Positions 23,868 through 34,530 of a stretch of DNA of 64,000 bases are shown here, in pieces. Made by a program: the position numbers and the translations under genes. Location: assembly GCF_047511655.1 (NCBI RefSeq), contig NC_133387.1:22252353-22316352 (forward strand). The letters are read 5' to 3'. Origin of the DNA: Castor canadensis (Eukaryota; Chordata; Mammalia; Rodentia; Castoridae). Every line of letters starts with the position of its first letter. Within the stretch, counting starts at the first letter, position 1. The notes under the pieces are model-generated. The model searched no databases. It was not told the origin of the DNA and saw nothing but the letters and a program-made list of their open reading frames with translations.

Positions 23868-23922
23868 ACAGATGGATGGATAGACAGATGGATGGGTGGA
23901 TGGATGAATGGACAGATGGAGA
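23868..23922. repeat. (GGAT)n-type simple repeat
   Basis: GATGGATGGATAGACAGATG and similar tetranucleotides. Confidence 0.85.
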
Positions 23923-24080
23923 GAAGCCATGCACAATTAACTATTTCATGAACTAGAAATATGGTTGAATCAATTTTCTGACCTAATATCCAATAGAGTA
24001 GAAAGAGGAAAACAATAATTAAATTATGGTTACTAGAACTTACAATTTGGAAAAGGAGATGGACATTTCATTTAAAAAGT

Positions 24081-25096
24081 AGAATAAAATGATTTATATA
24101 TTTTGGAACAATTCTGCTCATGATGAGTAGAGACACAAATGATGGTTTAGTAACTTCTACCTGGGTGGGGACTGGGGAGATGAGGAGTGGCCTTGGTGAG
24201 ACAAAACACTAATGGGAGAAGGATAGGGAAAAAATAAAAGTGAAGCATTGTAAAAATAAATCTAATGAGAACAAAAGAAAAGGGATGATAAACCTGAATA
24301 GGAACCCAAGGAAGGCATCTTGATCTTGTGCTGAGCCCATAATACTGGGCAAGTGACACAGATAACCAGTCCATCTGTGGTCACATCAAGTTTTGGAAGT
24401 GGCCAACTATGCGTGGAACTATGCACAGTCATACACTAAACATGGCTAATGTGACCTGAGAATTTATCAAAAGATTAGTAATAAAATATAAACTTTTATT
24501 CTATATCCTCAAAGAAGAGATGAATCCCTTTAAAACTGGGTCCCCCATCCCCCGCTTTTTTTTTAACAGAATCATGACATTTAGATTCTGCCTCCACGTT
24601 TGAGGTGTTATGAGATGATTTATCATGGAAAATTATTGCATGATGATCAAAAAGTAATGCAAGTTGTCACAGCCTTGTTTCTTAATAGTATTTCTCAATG
24701 ATCTCCTTCCCCCACCCTGAAAATGAGCTTGAGGAATCTAGCCTGGAGCCAACCCAGGGGTTTGCTGCTATTTAATTCACTCAAGTAATCAACCATAAAC
24801 ACATTTTTCAGAAGTAAAGACAACTTCCGTAACTTTTTAGTTAAAGCATAAAAGCCCTTAATTAAAGACACATAAATCACTGAGAAATCTTTAAATCTCC
24901 ATAATCTTTTTGTGGGGTCACATGCATTTTTCCAGCTGTGTTCACTACAACCTCAAAGGCAACAGGCTTTGGAGAAGAACAGCTCTGCTTTCCGATGTCC
25001 TAGAATAATTTCTCGAGCAGATTAGCCACTGGGTAGCTGTGTCATGGTGGAGCTGCTGTTGCTGGCACCGAGCCTGCACTTGGTGAACATTCAGTT
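24081..25096. other. Unique sequence, no gene recognised
   Basis: AT-rich at first, then mixed. There is a T8 run near 24560. No exon or assigned repeat. Confidence 0.4.
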
Positions 25097-25109
25097 CCAT
25101 TTCTTTCTT

Positions 25110-25179
25110 TTTTTTTGGTGGTACTGGGGCTTGAACTCAGGGCCTCACACTTATTAAGCAGGCACTTTATCACCAGCCC
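25110..25179 (-). mobile_element. ID-type SINE monomer with internal deletion
   Basis: Plus strand: GGTACTGGGGCTTGAACTCA ... GCAGGCACTTTATCACCAG. About 15 bases covering most of box A are missing relative to the other copies. The duplication CCATTTCTTTCTT is exact at 25097-25109 and 25180-25192. Confidence 0.9.
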
Positions 25180-25475
25180 CCATTTCTTTCTTAATTTCAG
25201 TCCACACTCAGAGTTTCTGGCAGGTCAAAATGGTGGAAGAGGATTGAGGGGCAAGTCAAACATCACCATAGGAAACAATTTGACAAGTCAAGAAGTATAA
25301 AACATCCCATGAAACCATCAGCCTGGCTTCCCATAAAGTCAGTGTCATGAAAGAAAGAAGTTGGAGGATTGTACTGGGTGGGTGAGGGGAGACTCAGGAG
25401 ATAGTACAATCAAATGTAATGTATGAACTTTGATTGGAGCTTGGTTATAAAAAAGCAACTATAAAACACATTCCT

Positions 25476-25687
25476 GTCCAGGTGCCAGCACTGTACGCCT
25501 ATAACCCTAGAGACTCAAGAGGCAGAGATCAGGAGGATCACAGTTCAAAACCAGCCTGGGCAAATAATTTGCTAAACCCTATCTTGACAACACCCATCAC
25601 AAAAAAAAGGGCTGGTGGAGTAGCTCAAGGTGTAGGCCCTGAGTTCAAGCCCCAGTACTGCAGCAAAAAACCAAAACAAGACCCCAA
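25476..25687 (+). mobile_element. Dimeric SINE: B1-like + ID-like, plus strand
   Basis: The B1-like unit opens CAGGTGCCAGCACTGTACGC and includes GGCAGAGATCAGGAGGATCA. The ID-like unit begins GGGCTGGTGGAGTAGCTCAA and includes GAGTTCAAGCCCCAGTACTG, followed by an A-rich tail. It is flanked by the exact duplication AAAACACATTCCT at 25463-25475 and 25688-25700. This is the best-preserved dimer here and shows the sense order of the units. Confidence 0.93.
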
Positions 25688-25739
25688 AAAACACATTCCT
25701 ATAAAATAGTTATAAAACACATCAACCATAGAATACAAT

Positions 25740-25995
25740 CAAAAGTTGAATGTAAGACAATATTGATAGAATTATTAATTTTATATGTGTGATAAGGGTA
25801 CTGCAGGTAAGTAGATAATATTTTATTTTTAAGAAAAGCATGCTAAGTGTCTAGGAATGAAATTTTGTGGTGTTTTCAAATGTGGAGAATGGTAACAATT
25901 TTGGGTGTCTGTGAAAGGCAGCCATGTACTCATTTTACTACTTTTTAAACTATTTATATGTATGTAACAATTTTATGACAACATTTTAGGGAAAG
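25740..25995 (+). repeat. Ancient interspersed repeat, unassigned
   Basis: GACAATATTGATAGAATTAT, TGTCTAGGAATGAAATTTTG, GGTAACAATTTTGGGTGTC and TTTTAAACTATTTATATGTA follow one another as in an old mammal-wide element 3' region. The family could not be named with confidence. Confidence 0.4.
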
Positions 25996-28534
25996 AGAGT
26001 GGCAACTCGTTTTCTTTGTCTCTTGGGTACTCCCCTCTACACGAGCATCATCAGTCTATGGATGCCATGATAGAATCAGGCTGGGCATGTCTAGGTGGGC
26101 AAGTTTTCCTCCCTGCTATCATTTAGCACCTAGATGTTGTAAACGTATGCCTTTCTACATTTTTAAATAGTATGAGCCTCAGCAGGGAGGTGGATTTTCA
26201 GGTCTTTACTCTGCTGCACTTATGGTTTATTCATCTGTCCACGGTTGCAAAACCAATGAGCACAGGGGTCTTCATTCTCAGGGAGTTGTCAGTCAAGCAC
26301 GGGAGATGGAGGAACAATTAGTTAACCAGTGCACTCGTTCCTGAGTGGCTTCTCACACACAGTGATCAAGCCTGGTATGATGCCTGGTTACCTCCCCCCA
26401 TATTTGTGATACCATGATCCTTTTTCTGTTTAAAGAAAATAAGAGTGTAGACATTTCAAGGTGTTGTCTATTTTTCTCCCCTCCCCCCACTTTTTATTTT
26501 TGTGGCATTTTTCTCTCTCTAGAAACTTGAAGGGCAGACCCTCCTTCTGTTTCCAGTGAGTCAGGGAAGACGCATAACTTAGACTTAGCCTCCTACACCC
26601 ATTCTCCTGGGCCTCTGTCCCCTGAATGAGCACAGCCACTCTGTGGAAACCACTTTGGGATCCAGGGCTGCAGTAGCACCCAGAATAACCTGGTCTTGTA
26701 TGGTGGACTTGCTGGGCCTCCTCCTGGGTCATGCTTCAGAACTTTCTGCTTCCTGCTTTCCTGAGTTTCTTCCAGTAAGTTCCATCGTTGCCTAAGAGAC
26801 ACAGAGTTCATTTCTGTTACTTACAAAGGGAAGCTCTGATTGACATGCCCAGGGTGTCACTGGTCACCTGGGGTGGTGCTACTACATTCTTCTGAATTTT
26901 ACATCGAGTCAAGACATATCTTGAGACCGAAAAGAGGACAAAGTGTCACGATGGGATTGTTTTTTCCCCCGAGTGAGACCTCAGACCTGTTCTCTGAGGG
27001 TATGACTAACCCAACCAGATGGAGCTGGGGCGGCAGGGAAAGGGGGTGACTGCCAGCTGCCACATGCTGATTTGTATTCCACAACAGCCCACGTCGCATG
27101 TCAATTGTGTGGGTAAACAGCTTCACCCATGGCAGATCACAGGACTCAGTGGTTTTATCTTGTTAAAATTGAGTCTAAACAAAATAGATAAGTTCTATAC
27201 CATCACTAGGAATTAATCCACATGTGGTTTACCTTCTGAGACATTTGCCATCGTGCCACATTTGCCTCACCGTATACACAGGCAGAGTGGGTCACTCTTA
27301 CCAATTTAATTTGCTTTCAGATGTATGTGAGGCCTACTTTAAACCAAATTATTTTGAAAAAATAGCATCAAGGCAAGGGAAGTAATCTCTGTGGCAAACA
27401 GAAGAAGGTCTTGGTTTTTCTTTTTCCCTCTTCAGGAAAAAAAAAATGTAGGGGGTTTAGTTTTGATTAAATGCCTTAGCCTTGCTTTGGTATTTATCTT
27501 CTGGTGGCAGACCCTGATGTAGTCACAATGTATAATTCCATTAGCATATCTCTTAATTCATTTGAGAGGGGCTTCAGCACACTGGGCAGTGTGATGGAGG
27601 TTTCTTTCTTATTTCCTTAGTAACTTTATTTCTTTATCAGTAGGTTGTTTAAAAGGAGCTAAAGGGACTTGTTTAAAGCCAGTCAAATTATTAAGTGAGA
27701 ATTTAAAGGTAAACTCAAAAGCTTTTTGGTGGGGGAGGAGGAAGGTTAAATTAAATAAATGAACAATGCTTCCACTGCATGCATAACTGATGGCAAAAGA
27801 TATCGCAAAAGTGCCTCAGATTTATAAAGGAGGTTTTATCTTTGTGTTTTTAATGAGAAAAGTGATTTAGATCATGTGTTTGGACTCCTGGGCATAGTGT
27901 GGCTGAGCCGCTAAGTGACCTTGTGACTCTGTTTCTCCACCTGCACCCCATGCCCATCTTTGTCTCTTGCCCACCACAGGGGTGATACTAGGAGGAATTA
28001 AGTGGTGAGCTTTCTAAAGTGCCTTGGGTATCTGCAGAGAAAGAGGAGGGCAGATGGAAAGCAGATACCACAATTCTCATTTGTCTGTGCTAATGGGAGG
28101 CAGGGCTCCCAGAGAGAAATGAATTGTGTTGATAGTGCCCACAGCTTGAATTTCAGCCCTCCCCTCCCAGAGGGACCTTTTAATTCTTGTTCTGGCAGGT
28201 CACCTCCCAGGCTGGCTTTTGCTTCCCTCTTTTCCTTGCCCTGTACATCCTTTTCTGGAAGTGCCTACCTACCAGGAAACACTGAAAAGATGGACAGCAG
28301 GTGGAAAGAGGAGAAGAGGCTAGGGTGTCAGGGAAGCTACATGACAGATAATGCGTTCTGGGACTTGCTTGTATGGTACAGTGCTTGTAATCCTGTTTTC
28401 TGGGAGAAGAATTTGAGGTGCCAAAAATACACGTGATACGCAACTTTTCACAAGTGGAGTTTGGAGGGACTGTGACAGATGTCTGTCCTTGCTATTAAAA
28501 ATTGTAATTCTTATACATCTGAAAGGGAGAACAG
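25996..28534. other. Unique sequence, no gene recognised
   Basis: No exon is supported. The sub-block 27460-27860 is AT-rich and compositionally unlike repeat debris and is listed separately as a possible regulatory element. The 144-codon frame at 28002-28436 has no recognised domain. Confidence 0.4.
27460..27860. promoter_or_regulatory. Candidate conserved non-coding element
   Basis: Unique AT-rich sequence with several homeobox-like TTAATT/TAAT cores and AGGGACTTG / GATTTATAAAGG motifs, lacking simple repeats and transposon debris. Called only on texture; conservation cannot be measured here. Confidence 0.2.
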
Positions 28535-28985
28535 AGACAGCCTTTTCTGAGGGCCCAATATGTATCTAATCGTGTGCTAAGTACTTTATATGCATTACAT
28601 TCTTTAAAAAGTGTTTCCGAACTTAAAAAAATGGACCTTTATGAGTAAATTTTTGAGCACCGCCAACATATGTACATGCATTTATTTAGGAGTTATATAT
28701 ATGCTATTGTAATGTATTATGTATATTATATGCACAACTGTATACATTTTTAAAGAATAAGAAGTATAAATAGACAAAGTTGTGCTTTCTCCCTGCATTC
28801 CCATGGGGTTGTGGGCAGATCTCATGGCCCACTCTGGGGATTTCCATTCCTCATAGCCTGCTTGACATTCAGGTGTTGCTGCTTCCATTTTGTAGATGAA
28901 GTGTAGCCAAGATTATTTTAGTGATTTGTCCAGAGTTGGGGCTGGAACTGCAGATCCAGTCTTTCCCTTGTAATGCACTGCCCCT
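28535..28985 (-). mobile_element. MIR SINE, apparently split
   Basis: Two MIR parts in minus orientation: 28535-28620 (GTGTGCTAAGTACTTTATAT, GCATTACATTC) and 28885-28985 (TTTTGTAGATGAAG, TGGGGCTGGAACTGCAGATC, GTAATGCACTG). About 260 bp of other, AT-rich sequence lies between them, suggesting an insertion into an older MIR. Confidence 0.6.
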
Positions 28986-29859
28986 CCTCTCCTGCCTCCC
29001 ATACAGGCACATCCCTGAGCTCCTGCTACCCACTGTTGCCTCTGGTTTCTGCCCACAGTTCCCATGTTGGTTCCATCAGCAGGGGATGACTCTGTATCTT
29101 GTCTAGTCCAAATCAATCAATCCCATTCCTCTTTTCCAGACACTCACTTTTCCAACCTCCCTTGCAGAGGCCATATAACCCAGTTCTGACCAGAATCAAA
29201 AGTAAGGAGCTTCCTAAGGAATTTCACTTATGTTAGAAGAGAGAGCTCCGTCAAACAGGCACCCCAGCGTCCTTCTTCTCCTCCCTTGTGTCTTAAATAT
29301 GATCTTGCAGAAGAGATGCCTGGAGCTTAGTCTAAGAGCAGAAAGCCAACTTGCTAAGGGTAAGATGTGGAAAAAGTGGAATGAGACCAGCTCTGGCAAC
29401 CTCACTGGGTCCCTGTGCTGAGCCAGAGACCACCCACCTCCAGGCTGCTGTGTGAAATGTGAAATGTCATTACCGGTTAAGCAGTTAGCTGAATGTTTTG
29501 TTACTCTCAGACAAGAGCTTTCCTAAGTGACATAGCCTCCATTCTAATCAGCATCTTCCATCTTCAGTTCATTTCCTCAGTTCCCTTCTGTGCTCAGTCT
29601 ACAGGTTAACTTCTAAGAAGGGAACTACCTTGGTCCATATGACATAAGAAGTTGTGTGGCCCAAAGATCTTATTAAAGCTCTGAGTGATTTTTCTAACTG
29701 TGTCCTGTTTTATCTTCCCCAATTATATTACTCCATGTGTAGTTGTGTGTTTATAGTGGATTGTTCTATCTCTTTCCCTTGTGCAGTTCAGCCCACCACC
29801 AACCCTTTCATGGTCCCCAAACTTGCCTTCCTTAGAACTGAATATTTATTCCTTCTGCA
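28986..29859. other. Unique sequence, no gene recognised
   Basis: Short open frames only. Confidence 0.4.
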
Positions 29860-30210
29860 TATCCCTTCTCACTATAGCCTCTTCCTATTTGCTCTTCTCC
29901 TAACTCTTTTTTTTGTCCTTTAAGTCTCAGGCCAGATGTTATTATCACAGGGCAGTTTTTCCCAACTGAGCACCTCATCCCCACTATAGCATGTATTCAT
30001 TCTCTTCCTAGAACTTATCACAGCCAAACGTCATTGTGTTCATTCATTTAACTTGTTAAGTCTTGCTTCTATCCAGAAGGTACATTGCACAATGGCAAGG
30101 ACATTGTCTGCCATAAGCTCTATTTAACCCCAGTACCTAGACTAGTGCTAGGCACATCAAAGGAGTTCAGAATCAATTTATAGAACAAATAAATAAAAGA
30201 AAGAAAGAAT
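29860..30210 (+). mobile_element. L2 LINE 3' end
   Basis: L2 3' blocks appear in order: TCAGGCCAGATGTTATTATC, GAACTTATCACAGCC, TCTATCCAGAAGGTACATTG, GCAAGGACATTGTCTGCC, CCCCAGTACCTAGACTAGTG and GGCACATCAAAGGAGTTCAG, ending in an AATAAATAAA tail. Confidence 0.75.
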
Positions 30211-30559
30211 GTATGTGAGTTTCCTGCTTGTGTGGGTCCTTGGCTTTATTCCCCAAAGGAATATTTCTGTGTTTATGAAGTGAGGATACCACAAGGTAAC
30301 ACAATCAGCTTCTAAGGCAAAGTGCTAATTAAATCTTGCATTGTCATCAACTTTCCACAATGTAAAATCCTAACTTAGAAGAACGTATATTAATCTTATT
30401 ATTTCTCATTGAGACGAACCTGATTTTTTTAAAACATTATAACAAGAGAGACATTGCTAATAATAAAAAAGAATAGTTACAATTTGAATGTGGTGATATG
30501 ATCAGAATCAAGAATTGCTTTTCGAATGACATGTTCCTTTAAGATCCCGCACTATGGCG

Positions 30560-30730
30560 TGAATCCTTTTATCTTAGTGTCAACAATATATTACTACACT
30601 TATTTGTTTACTGTTTTGACCCCAACTCACCTGAAAACCCTTGAGGGTAGCAACTGTGGCTGGAACAGCTTTGGTCTGCAGGAGAGTACATATGGTTGGC
30701 ATCCCAAAAATGTTTTTTTGAATGGATGAT
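30560..30730 (+). mobile_element. L2 LINE 3' fragment
   Basis: CACTTATTTGTTTACTG, then AAAACCCTTGAGGGTAGCAA and a GGCATCCCAAAAATG-type tail end with GAATGGATGA. It is a second L2-like copy in the same orientation. Confidence 0.55.
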
Positions 30731-30864
30731 TCTAAACATGATATGAGTTGTACAAGTTGGCATATTTTGCCCTACAATTACAATGAAATGTTTTAAAAAA
30801 TCCTTTATAGTTTCATGAAAGTCTGTGCTATCTGTTTCAGTCTTTAGCAGACTACTTTATCATT

Positions 30865-30975
30865 ATCTTATTACTTTTTTCTTTTCTTCTTGCTCATTTT
30901 TTCTTCCCCTTCCTGCTTCTTTCTTTCTTTTCCTTCCTTCTTTCTTTCTTCCTTTCTTCTTTCCTTCCTCTTTTA
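30865..30975. repeat. Pyrimidine-rich (TTCC/TTCT)n repeat
   Basis: About 110 bp almost purely C and T on the plus strand. Confidence 0.85.
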
Positions 30976-32289
30976 TTGTAGTGTTATGTCCCAATAGCAT
31001 GAAGAACCAGGAGGGGAAATGATGATCAAGCCTGAAAGGTGTTGATAGTCACTGTGGAAGAAGAGAGAGGATGCTTCAGTTTTATTTGTGGGAGAAAAGG
31101 ATGATGAGGAGGTTGACAGTTATGATGGCAATATGGAGAAAGCATAGATAGGAATGCCAAAGGGACAATTGGGTGGGCAAATTGTGACTCCTGCAGAAGA
31201 AGCAAACACACAGTCCTTCACAGAGAGATACATTTGTTGATAGAGCAATTTCCCTTGGAAGAGAGGAGAGAATGCTGTTGTTCAGATTATATAAGACAAA
31301 CTAGAGTAAGAAAAAGCAGTCATTATTTATAGTCTGTCTACCCTGTGGTCAGGTGTAGGACAAAAGCCCTTTCTAGCACCCAAGTTTATAGTACCTGGGA
31401 TGAATTGACACAAACTGACATCATGCCCATTACCTGAGACACTAGATCCTCAGCCTGGTTTTTAGGTCCTTATTAGCTATAGAGAGCTTCCAAGGCTTTC
31501 TATAGTAGGAATGGAGGAATGCAAAAGGTCTCCCTGGGGAAGGGAGAGACCATATAGTGAAAAGGAAGATAAAAGCAACATGGGCCCACAATGGAGAAAG
31601 ACTGGGGACCCTTGGGTACATGAAATGGAAGGTGGGTTGAAACTAAGGAGAAAAACTGAAAATTCAGAAGCCTGAATTCTATGAGCATCTGGAGGAAAGT
31701 AATGAAGAAAATGACTCTGTACAGGCCAGCAATGGGCAGTGGATGGCACAACTGAGGAAGGAGATGTGTGGTCCAGAGTGGGAAGAGGTGGAGCTTCACT
31801 GAGCTATGGATCTGTTCACTCCATCTTATGCATTGACACTGCCTCTGACTTCCCTCCTTAGTGGTGGTCTTGGGTATTGATGATCTTCCCTACATGTTAC
31901 CTCAAAAGCATTCAGGTATTCAAGTTCAAGTCAACAGATATTACGAAGTGAAGGCCATGCCCATGGTATTGTGGTAGACACAACAGTAGACACAAAGAAA
32001 CTGAAATGTCAGACCCTTGAGACATTGGAGGTCATTTAATCCAAATTCCAACCTTCACTTAAACATCACCTAGTTCCTCCCTGAACATGCCAAGTGGTGG
32101 AGAATTCACTAGAGTTCACCAGGAAATTATTCTGTCCTCAGAGAGAGCTGTGACTATTAGCTTTACACAAGATAAATTCCGTTCATTAGTATTTATTTAC
32201 AGATCTTAAAGTTATATAAAACTAATGCAGAAACTCAAATATTGACAGCCCCTCAAATATTTGAAGCTTTCATTTCATCTTGATTCTTA
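30976..32289. other. Unique sequence, no gene recognised
   Basis: Overlapping minus-strand frames of 90 and 99 codons at 31477-31799 lie in a low-complexity purine-rich region and show no domain. Confidence 0.4.
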
Positions 32290-32339
32290 TTTTCTCAAAG
32301 TTGAACATTACTAGTTCCTTTGGTTGTTTCAAATAATAC

Positions 32340-32680
32340 CAGATTTTAATTTCCTTTTGAGCTTGGCCACTGTCCCCTGAATGTGCTCAAATTTATTGTA
32401 AAGGGCCTTGAAACAATAATCCAGGTATGGTCTCTCTCAAAGTGGAGCAGCACAGTCATTGCTCCCTTTAGGACTCTACTCTCTATTAATGTACTGTATA
32501 ATCCCATTGACTTTGGCTGCATCCCACTGTTGATTCATACTGAGTTTATTTTTAACTTTAACTTAGACTTAAAAAAATGTGGTCAGGTCTCTTTGGTGCT
32601 GTAATTGTAAAGTTCTTCTCTATACCCATATAGAGGACCTTGGTTGTATTCTTAATATGCTCTATTTTTAAAAGCTTTTC
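32340..32680 (-). mobile_element. L3/CR1 LINE remnant (3' portion)
   Basis: Plus strand: ACAATAATCCAGGTATGGTC, CTCTATTAATGTACTGTATA, TTGACTTTGGCTGCATCCCA, CTGTTGATTCATACTGAG. This is the complement of the CR1-family ORF2 3' region. Very old. Confidence 0.6.
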
Positions 32681-32959
32681 CCCATAGTTTCAGCATGCAA
32701 AATTACTTTTGAATGTGGATAGTATATTCTCCAATGCTAGGCTCTGTTCAGACACTTGTAGTCTGAGTAAAACAAGTCTTCTTGCTTCTACTTTAACATC
32801 CACTATAACTTGATGATTCATCCAAATGAAAGCAAAATTAACCCCTTCTTAATCATTGAATAATTAATTGCAGAGTTCTTTACCGATGACCTCTTGAAGA
32901 GGCACCAAATGCAGGAAGTCCATCACACCGCACACTCTGAAAGACTTCCCCTAAACCTT

Positions 32960-33230
32960 CTTGTCATTGTTCCTTATGGTCCCTCAGGATCCCTGTCCTT
33001 ACAACTTTCTTGCCAGGAAGCTCCCAACCTCTTCTTTGATTCCCTCTCTGGCCCTTGTTCCATCCCCACTGCCAAATCCCTTTTCTTTCTGGAGATCTCT
33101 ATATTTCCAAATGCAGACCTGTTTAGAGTCTTGTGCTGTTTTCTTTCCTCAGCATGATGCCCCAAGTCAACGCCAAAATTGCCAATTAACACTGGAAATG
33201 TCTGATAGTAAACAAAAGTTCCTTTCTCCT
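32960..33230. repeat. Locally repeated segment, copy 1
   Basis: Shares an ordered series of blocks with 34240-34530: TCCCTGTCCTTACA, CCAGGAAGCTC, TTGTTCCATCC, TGCCAAATCC, TTTCTGGAGATCTC and ATGCAGACCTGTT. The two copies are in direct orientation about 1.28 kb apart. The family is unknown. Confidence 0.7.
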
Positions 33231-33239
33231 TAGGACAAA

Positions 33240-33605
33240 GGAGTGTAAATACTCATGCCTAATATTTTTATTGTATTGCAGTCATAGACAAATTTGATGA
33301 CCAAATCTCTATCTTTATCCAAGTCATTAGTAAGTGTGTTGATTAGAATCAGTTCAAGAACAGAACTTGGATACATATCCCAAGAAAACCATCCCTCATG
33401 TTGTCTTGATGCACTAACGAACATCTTTGAGTTTTAACCATCGAGTCCAAGAATCCACTAGCCCACATTGCCCCTCGTTCTACTGGGTTTTTATTTAAAA
33501 GTCTATTAAATAGATGCCTTGATGCTGTTCAGATATTCTCTCTTATGTTTCCTTTATCTTAAAGCTTCACAGCCTTGTTGAGTTATGGAGTGAGGCTAAC
33601 CTTAC
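33240..33605 (-). mobile_element. L3/CR1 LINE remnant (reverse transcriptase region)
   Basis: Plus strand: CAAATTTGATGACCAAATC, TTTATCCAAGTCATTAGTAA, AGAACAGAACTTGG. The minus-strand translation (33230-33424) keeps the pattern Ser-Ser-Val-Leu ... Asn-Asp-Leu-Asp ... Ile-Lys-Phe found around the CR1 reverse transcriptase active site, with the catalytic Asp pair lost. Confidence 0.65.
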
Positions 33606-33614
33606 AAAGTTTGT

Positions 33615-33985
33615 TCCTCATGATTGCTATGAACTGGGTATTAACAACTGCTCTCCATTCACCTGTGGAAGCCCTGACTCCACTGTGATGGTATCTACAC
33701 ATGGAGCCTTTGGGAGGTGATTAAGTTTAGATGAGGTTTTGTGGTTCATGAAGCTCCCACTTACAATGGGGTTAATGTCTTTACAAAAAGAGAAAGAGAT
33801 GCTGAGATCTCTGTGCATGAACTGGGGAAGAGCCATGTGCGACATAACCAGGAAGAAGGTCTTCACCAAGAACCCATCCATCCTGCTACTCAGATCTGAC
33901 TTCCAATCCCCAGAACAACATGAAATAAACATTTATTGTTTAAATCACCCACTGTACAGTTTTGTTATAACAGCCCCAAATGATT
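33615..33985 (+). mobile_element. MaLR/ERVL-type LTR inserted in L3/CR1
   Basis: Contains GGAAGCCCTGACTCCACTGT, GAGCCTTTGGGAGGTGATTA, TGTCTTTACAAAAAGAGAAA, CCAGAACAACATGAAATAAA and TTTGTTATAACAGCCCC. This is the standard order of an old mammalian LTR with its polyadenylation signal (AATAAA) near the end. CR1 sequence resumes on the far side. Confidence 0.7.
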
Positions 33986-34210
33986 CTAGGCTTATTCTTA
34001 GTGATCGATCACATCCTTTTCTAAGTAATCAATTCCTTACCCTTTACTGATCCAATTTCTGGGCCATGCTCACTTGTTCACGTTTTTCAGAATTCAAAAC
34101 TAGAATGACATTTGCCTGTCTGTAGCCTTTCTTTACCTCTCTCTTCACAGTTCCCCATAAGATAAGATTAGTAATAATACTGAACTTTCTCACATTTGTA
34201 TCTGAACGCT
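33986..34210 (-). mobile_element. L3/CR1 LINE remnant (upstream piece)
   Basis: Plus strand: TTTCAGAATTCAAAACTAGA, ATGACATTTGCCTGTCTGTA. This matches the CR1 block upstream (in sense) of the piece at 33240-33605, so both are probably one element split by the LTR. Confidence 0.5.
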
Positions 34211-34239
34211 TCTTGATATTATCATATTTTGTACTTACA

Positions 34240-34530
34240 CTATCTCTGGGTGTTAGTTGCCATGGGTTTACTGACCCCTGTCCTCACAGCCTTCTTCCTG
34301 CCTGGAAGCTCTCTCCCCTGCCTCCCTCCTTGGCTCCTATTCCATCCTTCTCCTCATTGCCAAATCCTCTTTCTGGAGAGCTCCATATATTTTCAAACAC
34401 AGACCTATTCAGCTTCTCTCCATATTTCCTTACATTTGATGTAGTGTGACTTGTTTTAGCATGGAAATGATGTCCTGCAGCATCCCTGGAATCTCCCTCT
34501 AATCAATCTAGCACCAAACAGAAGTCCTCA
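34240..34530. repeat. Locally repeated segment, copy 2
   Basis: CCCCTGTCCTCACAG, CCTGGAAGCTC, ATTCCATCC, TTGCCAAATCC, TTTCTGGAGAGCTCC and ACACAGACCTATTC appear in the same order as copy 1 at 32960-33230. The last part (CTAGCACCAAACAGAAGTCC) also resembles the end of copy 1. Confidence 0.7.

Larger units (their letters stand above)
21005..24080 (+). mobile_element. Ancient LINE-1 remnant, plus strand
   Basis: AT-rich sequence that still follows the order of L1 ORF2. The linker (21045-21120) gives Ala-Glu-Ile-Asn-like text, the reverse transcriptase region shows TACCATGACCAAATGGGATC at 21703, and a worn catalytic site (Phe-Ala-Asn-Asp in place of Phe-Ala-Asp-Asp) lies near 22089-22102. A late ORF2 and 3' region follows to about 24080. 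Stop codons occur in every frame. It is far older than the L1 at 3888-7677. Confidence 0.75.

Noticed and set aside
23868-23922. CRISPR-like array
   Set aside because: Tetranucleotide repeat without unique spacers, in a mammalian genome.
28002-28436. 144-codon plus-strand ORF as a gene
   Set aside because: No domain, no plausible splice context, overlapped by an opposite-strand frame, and in unique sequence without a promoter signal.
32894-33233. Overlapping plus-strand ORFs of 87-90 codons
   Set aside because: They lie in a repeated segment (copy 2 at 34240) that is not open in the same frame, so protein-level constraint is unlikely.
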